Positions 24,801 to 38,042 of a DNA stretch of 64,000 nucleotides are shown here, piece after piece. Numbering within the stretch: the stretch's first letter is position 1; every line of letters begins with the position of its first letter. The DNA comes from Cunninghamia lanceolata (lineage: Eukaryota; Streptophyta; Pinopsida; Cupressales; Cupressaceae), in contig BSBN01000781.1 of assembly GCA_027924645.1 (NCBI GenBank), positions 4,278,001-4,342,000 on the forward strand, given 5' to 3'. The translations under genes were made by a program, and so were the position numbers. The notes under the pieces were generated by a model. The model searched no databases, was not told the DNA's origin, and was given only the letters and a program-made list of their open reading frames with translations.

Positions 24801-27777
24801 CATCCAAGGCTAGTTGAAGTTGGAATTGGTGTGCTTCCAGGGTAGTGTTAAGGGCATTAGCATATCCAGTTTAGAGACCTTTTTGCATTGCATGGTAGAC
24901 ACAAGTAGCTATGGGTGAGGAACAAAGCATTTCTACACTGAACAATCCCCCAATCAGTGCTTCTTCCACATACATGTCATACTCCTTCAGGACATTCTTT
25001 AGTTTATCTAGGGAGATTAGGTACTCATGAACAAAGCCAAAACCCAACATTGTGATGAAGTTCATGTCTTGCACTAGGTCCCTTATATTGGACAAGAAAA
25101 CTAATGCCACCTCTAAGAACATTTGAGTCCTGAGGCAAGCTCATAGCAGTGGCTCACCAATCACAATTCTAATGGTGAATTCCACATGTGGGCAATCAAT
25201 GTCAAAGACATGGGTGAGCTTTTTTGAATCATTTGGCCCACTCTTTGTTGGCTCCCATCTCTGGGGAAGGAGATAATTATGATTATTTTTAACAATTTCT
25301 GGCATGGTCACAACTAGCATTGGGTTGAGGTTGGGAAGAGAAGTATGAAGAAGAAAAATGAACAGAGAGGAGGCTAGTGAGGAAATAAATAGGTGTGAGA
25401 GTAGATAGAAGAGAGAAATTAATGTAGAGGTAATTTCCCGCTAGCTATAATGCATTGCATGGAGATGGGTGGTGAGATTTAATTAAGAAATCTTTTTTCT
25501 AAGGATGCGGAGATGATCTAGCTATTGCAAATTGAATGCAATCCTGATGCCTTCATACTCTCTAGAGTAGTAATTGAATGGTTGGGATGTGTTGCAGTTG
25601 TCCTTGTTGGGCGATATGTTGATGTGAAGCCACTCCAAATTAGATTCATTCATACTTGACTAGAGAAATTGTTGTTTATGGGCTAGGATTCTAAAAGATA
25701 TTAAGGTGTATAATGATGTTTGTGTTTGTTTGGAATCAAACTAGCTCTTCATCAATTTTAAGTTATGTTATTATCTACATTGAATTGAGTGGGATATTGG
25801 TACATGGTGAGATTCATTATGTCACCTATAACTTGGAGAGAATTTTGTTGGGCTTCCCCAAGGAGATGTCATAGGCCAAAATTACGTCTTGCTTGATTGT
25901 AGCATAATCTAAAGCACATTCCTTAAATCTTAAATTTTTACCCACTCATTTGATAGGGTTTAGGTTTTTTAGACATGCTCTTATTGGTGTTTATTGTGTA
26001 AGTTTAGTTTACTCCATTTGAATTCTACTCTAATCTCTTATATTGAATATAATACAAATTAGTTTTATTCATGTAGTAAATATTTTTCTTAGGAAAATAT
26101 TGGGATAGTTGGGATCCTAAAAATGTAGAAAATTAAAGTGCTTTCTATATTGAAATTCATCCTAAATGCATAGAGAGTTAGTGAGTGGAAGTAAAGAAGA
26201 TTGTACATCATAAATTTTGAAATATAGATTTTTCTCATTAATTTGGAAATTAGTCATTATAGTGTACAAAAAAATGTAATAGTGGCAATTTCTAGTGCTA
26301 GTGCTTTTGTGGTATGTTGTTTAGTTTTAGTCCTTGCATTTCTTGTGGAGATGCACTTTTCCAAAAAATTATCTCCCAAAAGATAATCTATAAAAGTTAG
26401 GTCACCTAAAAATTTCTTATGAAGATGTTTTTAGTGCAATTGATGGATTGAATGAGAGAAGTTAGTTGGAGTGGTAGCTTTGGATTGGTTAACAAAAGAG
26501 ATTTGATATATGGTAGAGTATTTTTTGTGAAGATTCTTAATTTGCACAATGAAGAAGCTTATAGGAGTTTAAATTCTAAGTGCACTTAGGTGTTCAAAAG
26601 GTTTAACACTGCAATCTCACCAGAATCATAACTTCATGTTGAATCCCTCGATTCAAAGCTTTTTTCTTTTGAATTTATGTCAAATGGAAGCTTAGTAAAA
26701 CATTTGTATCTTGAAAATTATGCTTGTAAATTGAATTGAAGAGACCATTGGACATTGCCATTAACATAGAAAATGTGCAATTAAGTTGTTCAAATACTTA
26801 ATGTAAATGATGTAGTGTCTAATACTTAATTTATTTGGTGCATTTCAACTTATGAAAGACATAATGTAAATATACTAATATAGGGTCTAATATGTAGTGG
26901 TGAAACTGCACTTAATATTTAATAGAGGCACAATGCAATTTATTTTTAACATTTCAATATTTAAATTAAATTTAGTATCTAATTGTGAGATGAGATATGA
27001 TTATTTTTTGTTTAACTTTAAAAGTATATTATTGCAATGTGTTGTGGCTCAATAAATGTAATGATGTAAGATTCAATGAATTAAATCAAATATATTGAAT
27101 TTTGAGATGACATTGGGTGGGTTGTTAAATTTTATTGTCTATTTCTTTTATTTTTATCATAGTTTTGTATTGCAATGTGTTTCTTATCTCTATAGATGTA
27201 ATGGTGCAACATTGAGCATTCCTGAATGCATTATGTTAAGTAAGTTTTTGTTTTTTTCTTTTTAGTAGATTTGACATCATTCCCAGATGCATCAAAACAT
27301 GGCAAGAGATGGCAAGCAATTTGCTTACAATGTCATCTGAAACTTTATAAGAGAAGGTTGCAAGAATGCATTAAAAAACTATACACCAACGCTACATCTT
27401 ACCCAAGCAATGCTCAAGTGCATCCAATAACTTTGCAACTCCCCCTTATCCATATTGTTGTTCAAAGAAGATATCTTTCGGCAAGAAGAATAACCCATCA
27501 AACTTATTATACATTGTAACTAGGCTAGTTGAATGCATCATGAAAAGCGTGCAACTAGTTAGAAACATCAACAATGCATGCAAATGTCTATCAGCATACT
27601 CATTGCACAATAGGTGTGATTGCTAGTAGTATTATTCCTTCCATAGGGCCAAAAATAATTGTGCTGATTTGCAAAAGACATGATTTATAAACCCAAGTTG
27701 TTTTAACTTTTTATTGGTTGGCCCCACCATGCGCCATCACAAAGATACTCTGCTTAGTATTAAAAAACATTTCTTTA
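24801..27777. other. Intergenic region, no gene supported
   Basis: About 3 kb of AT-rich DNA between the Copia relic and the 3' end of the ABC transporter. Short open frames (e.g. minus-strand 25122-24871, 83 codons, and plus-strand 27271-27519) show no recognisable domain or splice context. Confidence 0.5.
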
Positions 27778-27968
27778 ATTCAAACAATATGGCTAGAGAA
27801 ACAAAACTCTTGGTATTTATACCTTACTTGAAATCATTAGTATTTCAAACAATATGGCTAGAGAAACAAAACTCTTGGTATTTATACCTTATTTGAAATC
27901 ATTGATATAAACAATATGGCTAGAGAAACAGAACTCTTGGTATTTATACCTTATTTGAAATCATTGGT
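27778..27968. repeat. Three tandem units of about 61-65 bp
   Basis: The phrase 'aatatggctagagaaaca' followed by 'ctcttggtatttatacctta' recurs at about 27786, 27849 and 27911. It lies just beyond the 3' end of the transporter gene. Confidence 0.85.
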
Positions 27969-28152
27969 ATTTGAAAAAATACATCTTATACATACATAAA
28001 ATGAATTATTACTGGAAAACCCGGAAAAACAATTACATTTCAAACATCTGTGTCTGAATATATCCAGTGTCTCTTCTCTCCTTGGACTGTAGAATGTGTA
28101 AGCAGATACACAAAGAATTCTATGTTTGACTTCTCTCATCTGATTTGATCTC

Positions 28153-31100
28153 TTATCTGTTTTGGAAGTTGAGAGTTTTGATAGCAAAGGCAAAGATGAA
28201 GGCAAAAAGAATGCCCCATCCCACAGTAACGCCTGCAGTAGCTCTCAAGAAGCTATGTTTAAATCCAAAATAACTGTTCAAAAACTTCTTCACTGTTTGG
28301 CTTGTGCCGTCTGTACTTAACATTTCAGTCTCCAGGTCTCCATATTGTGATGTTAACAATCCATAGAGAGTCCATGCAACAGGGGATGCCCAGTAGTACC
28401 ATCTCCACCACACTGGGATTTTCTACAATACCAACAAACAGTAACACACAGTTGAGAAACTCTACTGTGTTAAAAGGAAAGAATGTACCAACTTTGAGTC
28501 GATGCTTACCTTGCGAGGAATTATAAAGCCACAGAAAAGCATCCAGATTGAATAGAAAGCCGTGGACACAATTGCAGCTATGTTTGCATTAGGAGTAAGA
28601 GAGACAGCCATCATGCCGTAGAATGTGTAGTATAAGAATGTGAAGAACATGAAAAAGAAAAACCAGAAGAATTTTGCTGCCTCCCATTTGAAGTCCATCA
28701 TTACATACACTAACACTCCATACATTACAGATTGAAGAAATACATAAGGTATCTCGATTAACACCTAATGCACCCAACATCACATAAGTTAGTCATGAAG
28801 TACTTAGTTTAGAATACAGTCAAGAATTGATTCAGATATTAGTTTATTGAGTGAGGCAACATACTTGAGCAAAGGCATAGGGAAGGGCTGAATACATCCC
28901 TGCAGCTTTTTCTCTGTAGAAGACTGTTCTTTCCACATCTACAACAGGCTGAACTGTTGATGCATTATTCATGCCAATAAATAAGACAGCCGCAAACATG
29001 GATCCCATGGCATTCATAAGATCTGACTGCTTTTCTCTGCAGTTTATAACAGGAGTGTTAGAATTCACAGGACATGACATGACAATGTTTAATGTAGATT
29101 ATACTTAGAAAGCACCATTTCTTCCTTACGTTTTTTGGCCACTTCTCCAGAAAATTGTGCCAAACATTAGGGCAATGACTAGTGTGAAAAAGAAACGAAC
29201 TGCATTGTACTCTGGGTTTCTCCAATATGACCAGTGCTGCTTCCACAAACAAGCCCATGTCTGCGTCAGAAAAGATTGGGAGAATTGTGATTCAAAGTAA
29301 ATGTCCTTTGACCCTGGAGCCGGTATGGCAAGTTCCTTGATCATTGCTTGATTTTGCCTGCACCATATCAGCACCCTCTCATAAATCTCTTTCATTTTAG
29401 TAGCAAAAACTAGATGTTATCTCACATAAATGGTCAGCACTTTTAATAGTATCATAAGAGGTATTATAAAAAACAAAGCTACTTTTGAATACAATAAATA
29501 GTTACTAGTTTTTGTCTACTTAATAATTACTGTTGGACTAACCGCCACATCTCTGGAAACCAATCTCTTAGACTAACCGTCACTCTGGGTTTAAGTGAAG
29601 GTGCTGGTTTGGAAAGTTCACTAACATTTACAAGTTTTGGTGTAACGGCAGACCTACAAATGGTATTAGAGCCTCAACCCAAGTTCAACTCTCCCGAGTT
29701 GGGTCGGAGGGGGGTGTTGGACTAACCACCACTTTGGTTTAGAAAGTTTGCTAACATTTTCAAGTTTTGGTGTAACAGCAATCCTACAACTACTATTTGC
29801 CATTCTATCAAATGACTAATTTGAGTGTTACTATTTTTTCACCTAGTTGACTTTTTTTTGATTGGATTGCCATTCTATCAAATGACTAATTTGAGTGTCA
29901 CTATTTTTTCACCCTGTTGGCTTTGTTTGATTGGATTGTCATTCTATCAAATGACTAATTTGAGTGTCACTATTTTTTCACCCTGTGTCTTTGTTTGATT
30001 GGATTCTTTTATTTCACCGCTAGTTTATTTTTAAAAACATTATTAAATACTGAATCTAGATCAACCTTGAGGGTAAACTGAAGAAAGTTATTTTGGTGTT
30101 AGGCATTTAGAAAAATACACTGAATTCTGTTTCTATGTTGATCTTGGCTCTGAGGGTAAACTGAAAGATTGTACAAAGTACACTACAAACTTGGAGAAGA
30201 AAGTGTTCAACTAAAGAATACTACAATTGGAGAAGTAATGAAGGCACAAGTCAGCTCTCTTGGCATAATTAGACTGACCATCAGATTTCTAGGAATTGAT
30301 CTTGTGGACTAACCGCCACTTTGGGTCTAGGTGATGGTGCTGGTTTGGAAAGTTCACTAACACTTGCAAGTTTTAGTGTAACAGCAAACCTACAAATGAT
30401 ATCAGAGCCTAAACCCAGGTTCAATTCTCCCGATTTGCATCAGAGGGGGGTGTTGGACTAACTGCCACACCTCTGGGAATTGATCTTGTGGACTAACCAC
30501 CACTCCGAGTCTAGGTGGAAGTGCTGGTTTGGAAAGTTCACTAACACTTGCAAACCTATAAATTATTGAATGATAAGATACTTATTAAGTTATTTGCAAG
30601 TATTAATTCAATAACTTACTGATGGAGAGATGAATTCCGGTAGATGTCTGCAAAATCAACCCCAAGACGCAGTTCAACTCCAACGGAGCTTGATTCTAGC
30701 ATCCATGTCGCCGGATTGTAACCCTGTGTGATTTTGGGAATGCCTTCGACTGCCTCGAAATACTCTACTAGATCTTTTGAATGGTGACCCAGAGGTCCTA
30801 CATATATCATCTGCCCTCCACGCTTCATCAGCACCAACTACAATTACAATCACAAATTCTCAGCACCTACAGATGTACCAGCTCCCACAATACTAGTAAA
30901 TGCATTGGAATTACAAATAAATACCTCATCAAAGGCTTCAAATATGTCAATACTAGGCTGATGAATGGTGCACACAACAGTTCGTCCTGTATCCACTGTA
31001 TTGCGAACTGTTCGCATAACAATTGCAGCAGCTCTTGCATCAAGTCCTGATGTTGGCTCATCCATGAAAATAATGGAAGGATTTGCAACCAGTTCCACTG

Positions 31101-34100
31101 CAATTGTTAGCCTCTTTCTTTGTTCCGTGGACAACCCATTAACTCCAGGTAGACCAACCAGAGCTCCTTTCAAGTTAGTTATTTCTACAAGCTCCATTAC
31201 TTCATCCACAAACATCTGTTCAAACAGTGCTTGTTAATTTTTGTTTTCACCTTTTCAACAAACTACTGAATTAAAATAACAAACAAATTGCAGGTTCAAG
31301 AATAGCATATACACCTCTCTTTTTTGACGATCTACTTCCTTGGGGAGACGAAGCCAAGCAGAGTATACTAGGGATTCATAGACAGTAACATAGGGGGAAT
31401 GAATATCAGTTTGTTCGCAGTAACCTGCAATGCGAGCAAAGGTTTCCTGTTTCTTGGGATAACCGGATATAGTAATGGAACCTTCGATGTACCCTCCTGT
31501 TTTCCTTCCTGCAAGAACATCCATCAAGGTTGTCTTCCCAGCTCCACTCACCCCCATTAAGCATGTTAAAACTCCAGGCCTGAATGATCCGCTTACCCCT
31601 CGCAATAACTGGAGTCTGTCTTCTGTAACTCCTTCTGTCTTCATTTCCTGTATAGAAATGATTATGAACAACAATTCAGATGAAGAATATAGACTATACA
31701 AAGGAATTTAAAATTCAAATGGAAAATAGAAGAAAACCTACAGCGGGCATGTCAACATAGTAATTGATGTTGTCAAAGGCCATAGCCAGAGGCTGGAAGG
31801 GCAGAACCATTCCTTTCTTGCCCTCCCCACTGTGATCAGAATTGTTTAAAACATTGCTATTTCTCTGTCCTCCTGAAACCCCACCTGCATAAGTTTTTAC
31901 AATTGTTAACATATTCAACTGATTTTTTTAGTAAGTTTGAGCAGCTATCAGGGTGGATGGTAATGCTTCCTGATATATCATGCATCTCCGGGCAATTACC
32001 TTGAGTACCGGTTGTAGATTCTTTCTTGTGTTTCAAGTCTTCTTCTGAAATTAGAGCCTGAGGCTTTCCAAGTGCTGATGAAGTAGACAAAGCACATTAT
32101 TTACAGGCAAATGATTTATGATGCCAATGAAAACCAAGTAGAGATGGAGTTGGAGGCACTCACGATTAAGATAATGTAGTGCTGCTGTGTATAGAACATT
32201 AAAGAGAACATTGTACCCACAGAGCGCCCCAACAGATAGCCAGTACCACCAGTCATCGGCAAACAGTCCGCGAGAGTGCATTAATTCGACACCAATGTTA
32301 TCCTGTAAACACGAAGAAATGAATTTCGTGAGGGAAATTTTTCTTTGATTATTAGAAGCAGGTGATGGAAATAGAAATTACCAACCTTTTGCCATCTGCT
32401 TGCCAAGAACTCGTTTACTGCAATACCATTTTGAGCATACATGAGAGGAGAAATCCAGTAACCCCATATCCACCAGCTTTTAATATCATCTGTCACAGTT
32501 ACCAAACATTTGTTAATAACTCTGTTTTATATTCAGCTAGCACGAGAACTATGACAAACAATCTTAACGCTTATAAGGTTTGTATGTACCTCTGGAGATG
32601 ATGAATCCTCCAAGAACAAAAATAACCAAGATGGCAAATGAGCCAAAAGTGTTTGCTACTATTCGATTCCGTCCTACAGCTGCTATGAATCGAAACAGCC
32701 CTAATGCTGACTGAGAAACTGCAATGTATAGCAGCAATTGTTGAAAAAACCTGTGCATATAGAAGAAAAGAAAATACCCATATCAGATTTTCAAATACAA
32801 TAGCTACAGCAGAATAATTATATATATAGCTTCAAGAGGCAGTCTTGGTCCTACCTCTGTGGATTTGGGGCAAAACCAATGATATAGTATGTCAAAACGA
32901 TCCATATTGTAGATTCCATTACAGAAAGAGGAATCCTCATGACCCAAGTGGCAAGAGAGTAGGCCCAAGCAGGATAGAACCTGAAATCTCTCTGCTTGTA
33001 AAATACTGGAAGTTTGTCCAGTGTCATTGACAATTCTGCCATGCCGTTAAACATCACTTGAACCAGCCCAAAGAAGAGAGCTGAAAAGTAGACGTTTCCA
33101 TCTTCGATATTTCTTTCATGCATATTAGTTCGAAAGAACACACTTGAAGCAATCAAAGCCAGTAGAGTTATCTGTCAAAAACAGGTTCCATTTCAGCCCT
33201 AAATATCCTAGAACACAAACCTGACTAAATTTAGAAACAAATTCACTGCAAAATTTATAACCTGAGTGGATTTGAAAATATAGATGAAGGAGCTCCTCTT
33301 CATGAGCAAAATTTCTCTATCAAGACATGCTTTTAAAAGTTCCCTTTTCCCTAAACCATATTTCTCTGTGGTGAGTGCAGCTGGATGAGACTTGTTTTTA
33401 TCATATGGAATCGATAGTTCCGCATTAACTTTGGTAGCAACGTGGAAAGATTGGAATGCATCTGCAAACTCCTTGACTGAAACAAAACGGTATGGCTTCC
33501 TTGTGTCTTCCCAGTATTGTTCTTGATCTTTAATCGAAGTCACCTGTCCAAGATCATGGAGGGAATTAGTCATATTGAGCAGTGCTTAGCCTACTGGTAG
33601 TTCACATGTTAATGATTAGATACGATTTTCCCTCAATTACCCTTATAGAGTATTTAATACTCCAGTTCAGTTGTTTTTTCTTTCAATATATTCTTACAAT
33701 AAATAGTGATTCAATACAAGTTATGTCTAATATAATAAATTTGAATAGTTCACTCAGTACTTATTGCATCCTGCAGTATCTATATAGGATAGTTCACTCA
33801 GTACTCATTGCATCCTGTAGTATCTATATAGGTGAAGAGGTTAGATTGAAACCAACAAAATGTTAGGGGAGAGGACCCAGTAGTTGAGCACCCTAACTTC
33901 ACGCCTCTCAAAATCATACATAACAATTTCGAATCACTCAAAAATTAAAACCAACAAAATGTTATATCATTATAAAGAAAGTTGTTTACCTCTTGCAAGA
34001 AATCTGCAACACCCTTCCTCTCGGGGCATTTGAATCCCATGGACTCAAAGAATTCGAGAATGGACTCTCGTGGCCCCTGGTAAACGAGATGGCCTTCAGA

Positions 34101-37100
34101 AAGTAGAATTACATCATCGAAGAGATCGTATGTTTCAGGGGCAGGTTGCAGTAGGGAAACCACCAGCGTTGAATTGAAAACATGAACATATTGCCGCAGG
34201 CAATTCACAATCTGAAATGTTGTAGAGCTGTCTAAACCAGTGGAAATCTCATCCATGAAGAGGGCATTTGCAGCTCCAACTATCATCTCCCCTGTTGTAA
34301 CTCTTTTCTTCTGACCACCAGAAATACCTCTACGCATCGCACTTCCTACCATGGTGTCAGCGCATATGTCCAGGCCCAATATCTGTTTCAGCCATTAAGT
34401 TTTCAACCAACTGCAATTCATATGATCCTTCTCTAAACTCTATTTGAATGCAAAATTTAAGAGAAAACTTACCTTTAAGACATAATCTGTGATCATACTG
34501 GTCTTTTGTCCCTCCATTGCAGTTGCCTGCAACAACATTTCACCAGTTTCTGTGAATACCTCAACTAATAAAATTCATCAAGAAAAGGGCCCTGTATTGC
34601 ATAATCAAAATGCTTCATGCACCTTCATGAAGATATCTATGTCTGGATCTGGTTTGATTCCCTGTTCTTTTTCTCGCCTTGAAAGCTCGGTCAAAACATC
34701 TACAGTCGAAAATCCATGGGTTATTCATTTATATTGAAACAAAAAAAATTCAAAAGAGCACTTGAATTCAGTAGTATATAACAATAATTTAGTAGTAATA
34801 CCGTATCTGGATCCAACACCCTGGAAGCGGGCAGAAAAATCCAAGGTTTCCCTCACAGTCATATCACCAATATGCATATCGTGTTGGCTAATGTAAGCTG
34901 ATGTTCTTTGTGGCACAAACTCTTCCATGGTATGGCCGTTGAATGTCACTGATCCCTCAACCTGTGCCAACAAGTTGTCAAGCTCAATAAAAATCGAGTC
35001 TTATAAAGTTCTCAATAACTTCTTCTATATCTACAAATCATAAACACTATGTCACATTTCAATCCGATCTTATTACATACTCTGAGACTTTCGTCGAGCT
35101 TTCCTGTAAGAGCCAAGAGTAGAGTAGTCTTGCCAGAAGCGGGAGGTCCAAGGAGAAGTGTCATCCTATATTATTTCAGATATTCAATAAGGGATTAGGG
35201 GGAATTAGACATAGAAAACTAAATTAGAATCGAATTGCCATGTGTCTTACCTTCCAGGCTTGACGGCACCACTCATACTGTGAAGAATCGTCATTTTCGT
35301 CTTGTTTCCCTTGTACAAATGCAGCGATTGGAAAATTCCCTGGAAAATAGTATAAAAACATGATAAGCTCAACTGACAATACCAAGACTAATTAAATTCA
35401 TGTTGCATAACAGTTATTGTGTTCGAGTTTCTGGATTTAATTGTGTAAAAATTTTGTTAGCATCATTTTTGGTGCCTATTTGCTGCACCTAGCTGTCCAA
35501 GCTACCAACATTTACATTTATGCCAGTTTGAAAAATGTGCAGTGGTAGGTGATTTTGAATTTGCTGAAGTTGCATCTTTATTCAGAGCAGAAAATTTTTA
35601 TGCCAGGAAAAACTTTGAGCGGGAATTGAGGATTTAACTTGGTAGTTGCCACCCCAGCAATTAATACGCCGAGTTCTAGCACCTATGGGAATGGGATAAC
35701 AGGGTTTTTTGCAAGGGTTGAGACAACGGGATCAGGAAGAAGGTAGTGGGAAGGAACACATAACAGAACTGAGATTACTCCTTCCATTTCAGCTATTAGC
35801 TTGTTCTTATAGGTTTGTTGTTATATCAAAACTTGCAAGTATTAGTGAATTTTTTAAACCCACACCTTCATCTAGACCCAGAGTGACAGTTAATTCACAA
35901 GATTAATTCCTAAAATTTGATAAGATTTGTAGGTAGTCTTTGTGAGAAGCAATGAAGAGGAGTAGGGCAGATTTTAAACCAGGTAGAGGAGAGATTGAGC
36001 AGAACTTTGAGGAGATGTTTTTTTGGAGAGTGCAACAGCAAGCAAACAGAGAGCAGGAAAAGAAAAATAGTAAGAAAGAAAAACAATGTCACAGCGAACG
36101 GACCAACAAGGAGGCTGCTGGAAAAGGAAGGAATAGAGGATATTTAAGAGTGAGTAGTTGTTGACGGAGGAGTAGCGTATGAAACAGAAGGTCAAAGGAG
36201 TGGAGGAAATATTTTGTCCTTAGAGGGGTGACTGAATTTGGAGCAAAGGAGGCTAGAAAACAGATTGTCAGAGAAGAGATCTTACCCTCCCTCATTTTTT
36301 TTTGTATTTTGAAAGTTAAACAAGTGTAAACTGTGTATTTTCTTCAATGTGAATAGGGAGAGAAAATGTTTATTTTCATTGGTGCCCATATGACTTGAAT
36401 GGTGTATGTTCATGTGACGGTATTTGCAATTGTATATATTGTGTGTAGTTTTAGCCTGCAGCAACATGGTAGGGTATGGGGGTTAACCCAGAACAGTTGC
36501 AACAACAGCAAGAGGAGGAGCCCGAGAGCAGAATAGCCTACAACAAAGGCATTGACTAGTTTCGAGTCACCTACAATAAGCATTGTGTTGGGTGTGGGCC
36601 ATAGAAGTGGTGTAAGATGCTACAGGACTAACTGTAGCAGGGGAGAAACAGCAGGGGTGTGGCACCATCGAAGTGGTGTAAGATGCTACAGGACTACCTG
36701 TAGCAGGGTAGAAGGGGAGAAACAGCAGGGGTGTGGCACCATCGAAGTGGTGTAAGATGCTACAGGACTACCTGTAGCAGGGGAGAAGGGGAGAAACAGC
36801 AGGGGTGTGGCACCATCGAAGTGGTGTAAGATGCTACAGGACTACCTGCAGCAGGGGAGAAACAGCAGGGGTGTAGTGCCATCGAAGTGGTGTAAGATGC
36901 TACAGGACTACTTGTAGCATGGGAGAAACAGCAAGGGGTGTGGCACCATCGAAGTGGTGTAAGATGCTACAGGACTACCTGTAGCAGGGGAGAAACAGCA
37001 GGGGTGTGGTGCCATCAAGTACATATCACTAATCGCAAGCAACATACTTGAGTAAATTCAAAAAAAGTTTACTGCTCAAGAACAAAAGCAATATATGTCC

Positions 37101-38033
37101 TACAATATTTTCAATATGCAGTGACTTGTGCTACATATATGCAGTCACTTGTGCTACCTATTGGAAGTGAAAGCAGGTGAATTTTTTTTTTTTAAAGTAC
37201 TTGGAGAAATTCTACCTGCACTATATTGGCGGCATAGTTGTAGAGCGTAGGCAACGCTCTTCCCCCAACATGAACATCTACTTCAACACTCAAGTTCTCG
37301 AAACGCACTTCAACCTCAGGCAATTTAATCTGGACTCTGAAACCAATTGCAGGCATCCCAGAAATGTTAATACTATTGGATAAAATTTCCGCTATTCTTA
37401 AACATCATTCATTTCAACAATCAAATGTCAATTTTGACATATTAAAGTTCCCCTATTCTTAAACATCATTCACTTCAACAATAAAATGTCAATTTTGACA
37501 TATTTAAATTCAGCTATTCTTGAACATCATCCAGTTCAACAATCAAATGTCAATTTTGACATATGTACCACTTTTTAGTGTACATAAGATGTAAAATGGA
37601 TATTGATTGTTTGACCATTAAAACCAAAATTTCTAAAAGAAAAAACAGAGAAAAACACAGAGACTGTTCCAAATGTTTCAAACCTGTCGATTCTTTGACG
37701 AAGCCTATTCAAAAGGCGTTCGTTGTCCTGGTCTGCAACTTTGACAAGCCTGTCCAGCAATTGCTGTCGAGTCTCGAGCTCTATATTCCTCACATCTATT
37801 TCATCAATATTTCGAATTCCATTTCTTTGACTTACATTCTTAAGAATGGAAGTTCTGAGTCGATTATAAGTCGGAAGCTTCTCAATGGCCGCCCATTTCA
37901 GTGCTTCCTCATCATCTTCCCGTTGTGTTGGCTGAGAGAAAACACTGCTGGTTCTCTCAAACAATCTGGTACTTCCCTGGCGCAGGCTGCCTGTCCATGA
38001 CTCGCCGCCATCTAATTTAATCGACGAACTCAT
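28153..38033 (-). CDS. PDR-type (full-size ABCG) ABC transporter, 22 exons, 1438 aa
   Basis: Plasma-membrane ATP-driven exporter of the pleiotropic drug resistance class. Exons (descending): 38033-37684, 37336-37216, 35339-35251, 35165-35081, 34961-34802, 34699-34623, 34526-34473, 34382-33990, 33543-33262, 33171-32855, 32750-32590, 32489-32386, 32302-32164, 32074-32000, 31884-31742, 31647-31315, 31215-30925, 30837-30620, 29357-29130, 29036-28865, 28764-28510, 28422-28153. All introns are GT/AG, phases agree, and the 4317-nt total gives 1438 residues, a normal PDR length. The order is NBD-TMD-NBD-TMD. NBD1: Walker [10 protein letters not shown] (193-201), signature ISGGQ (332-336), Walker B DE (356-357). 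NBD2: Walker [10 protein letters not shown] (882-890), signature LSTEQ (989-993), Walker B DE (1013-1014). The second membrane domain ends with the PDR hallmark [13 protein letters not shown]. The start at 38033 gives the usual acidic/Ser-rich N terminus and the [19 protein letters not shown] motif. Known PDR cargoes include terpenoids, phenolics, cutin precursors and hormones; the cargo here cannot be told. Confidence 0.95.
29531..29788 (+). mobile_element. TRIM-like miniature LTR element 1
   Basis: An LTR at 29531-29658 (TGTTGG...CCTACA) is followed by a PBS-like TGGTATTAGAGCC (29661-29673), a 56-bp internal part ending in the purine tract GGAGGGGGG, and a second, internally deleted LTR at 29715-29788. 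Flanks attac/actac could be a decayed 5-bp target duplication. There is no coding capacity. Confidence 0.7.
29809..30005. repeat. Three tandem units of about 66-72 bp
   Basis: The phrase 'attctatcaaatgactaatt' followed by 'ttgattggatt' recurs three times between the two TRIM-like elements of intron 18. Confidence 0.85.
30283..30559 (+). mobile_element. TRIM-like miniature LTR element 2
   Basis: Same family as element 1. A 5'-truncated LTR ends CCTACA at 30394. Then come a PBS-like TGATATCAGAGCC (30397-30409), an internal part of about 56 bp ending in AGAGGGGGG, and a second LTR from 30451 (TGTTGGACTAAC) to about 30559. Confidence 0.68.
33745..33832. repeat. Two tandem 44-bp units in intron 8
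   Basis: Units at 33745 and 33789, starting 'atagttcactcagtact', differ at two positions. They lie wholly inside intron 8 of the transporter gene. Confidence 0.85.
35340..37215 (-). other. Intron 2 of the transporter (1876 bp)
   Basis: Largest intron of the gene. It lies before the exons for NBD1 and holds the six-copy minisatellite. No gene is nested in it; short open frames here show no domain. Confidence 0.85.
36607..37019. repeat. Six-copy minisatellite (66-74 bp units) in intron 2
   Basis: Units start 'gtggtgtaagatgctacagg' at 36607, 36673, 36747, 36821, 36887 and 36954. Units two and three carry an extra 'agaagggg'-type insertion. The array is GC-richer than the rest of the intron. 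Confidence 0.92.
37391..37563. repeat. Three tandem units of about 61 bp in intron 1
   Basis: 'ctattctt' followed by 'aatgtcaattttgacatat' recurs from 37391, 37452 and 37513. Each unit includes the inverted repeat TGTCAATTTTGACA, giving three evenly spaced small hairpins. Confidence 0.85.
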
Positions 38034-38042
38034 CAGCTCGTG

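Larger units (their letters stand above)
29358..30619 (-). other. Intron 18 of the transporter, repeat-loaded
   Basis: At 1262 bp this is much longer than most introns of the gene. It contains two TRIM-like elements and a three-unit tandem repeat, annotated separately. Without them it would be a few hundred bases. Confidence 0.85.

Noticed and set aside
24871..25122. Minus-strand 83-codon open frame
   Set aside because: No domain, no splice context, no neighbour supporting it.
27271..27519. Plus-strand 82-codon open frame
   Set aside because: No recognisable domain; AT-rich intergenic DNA.
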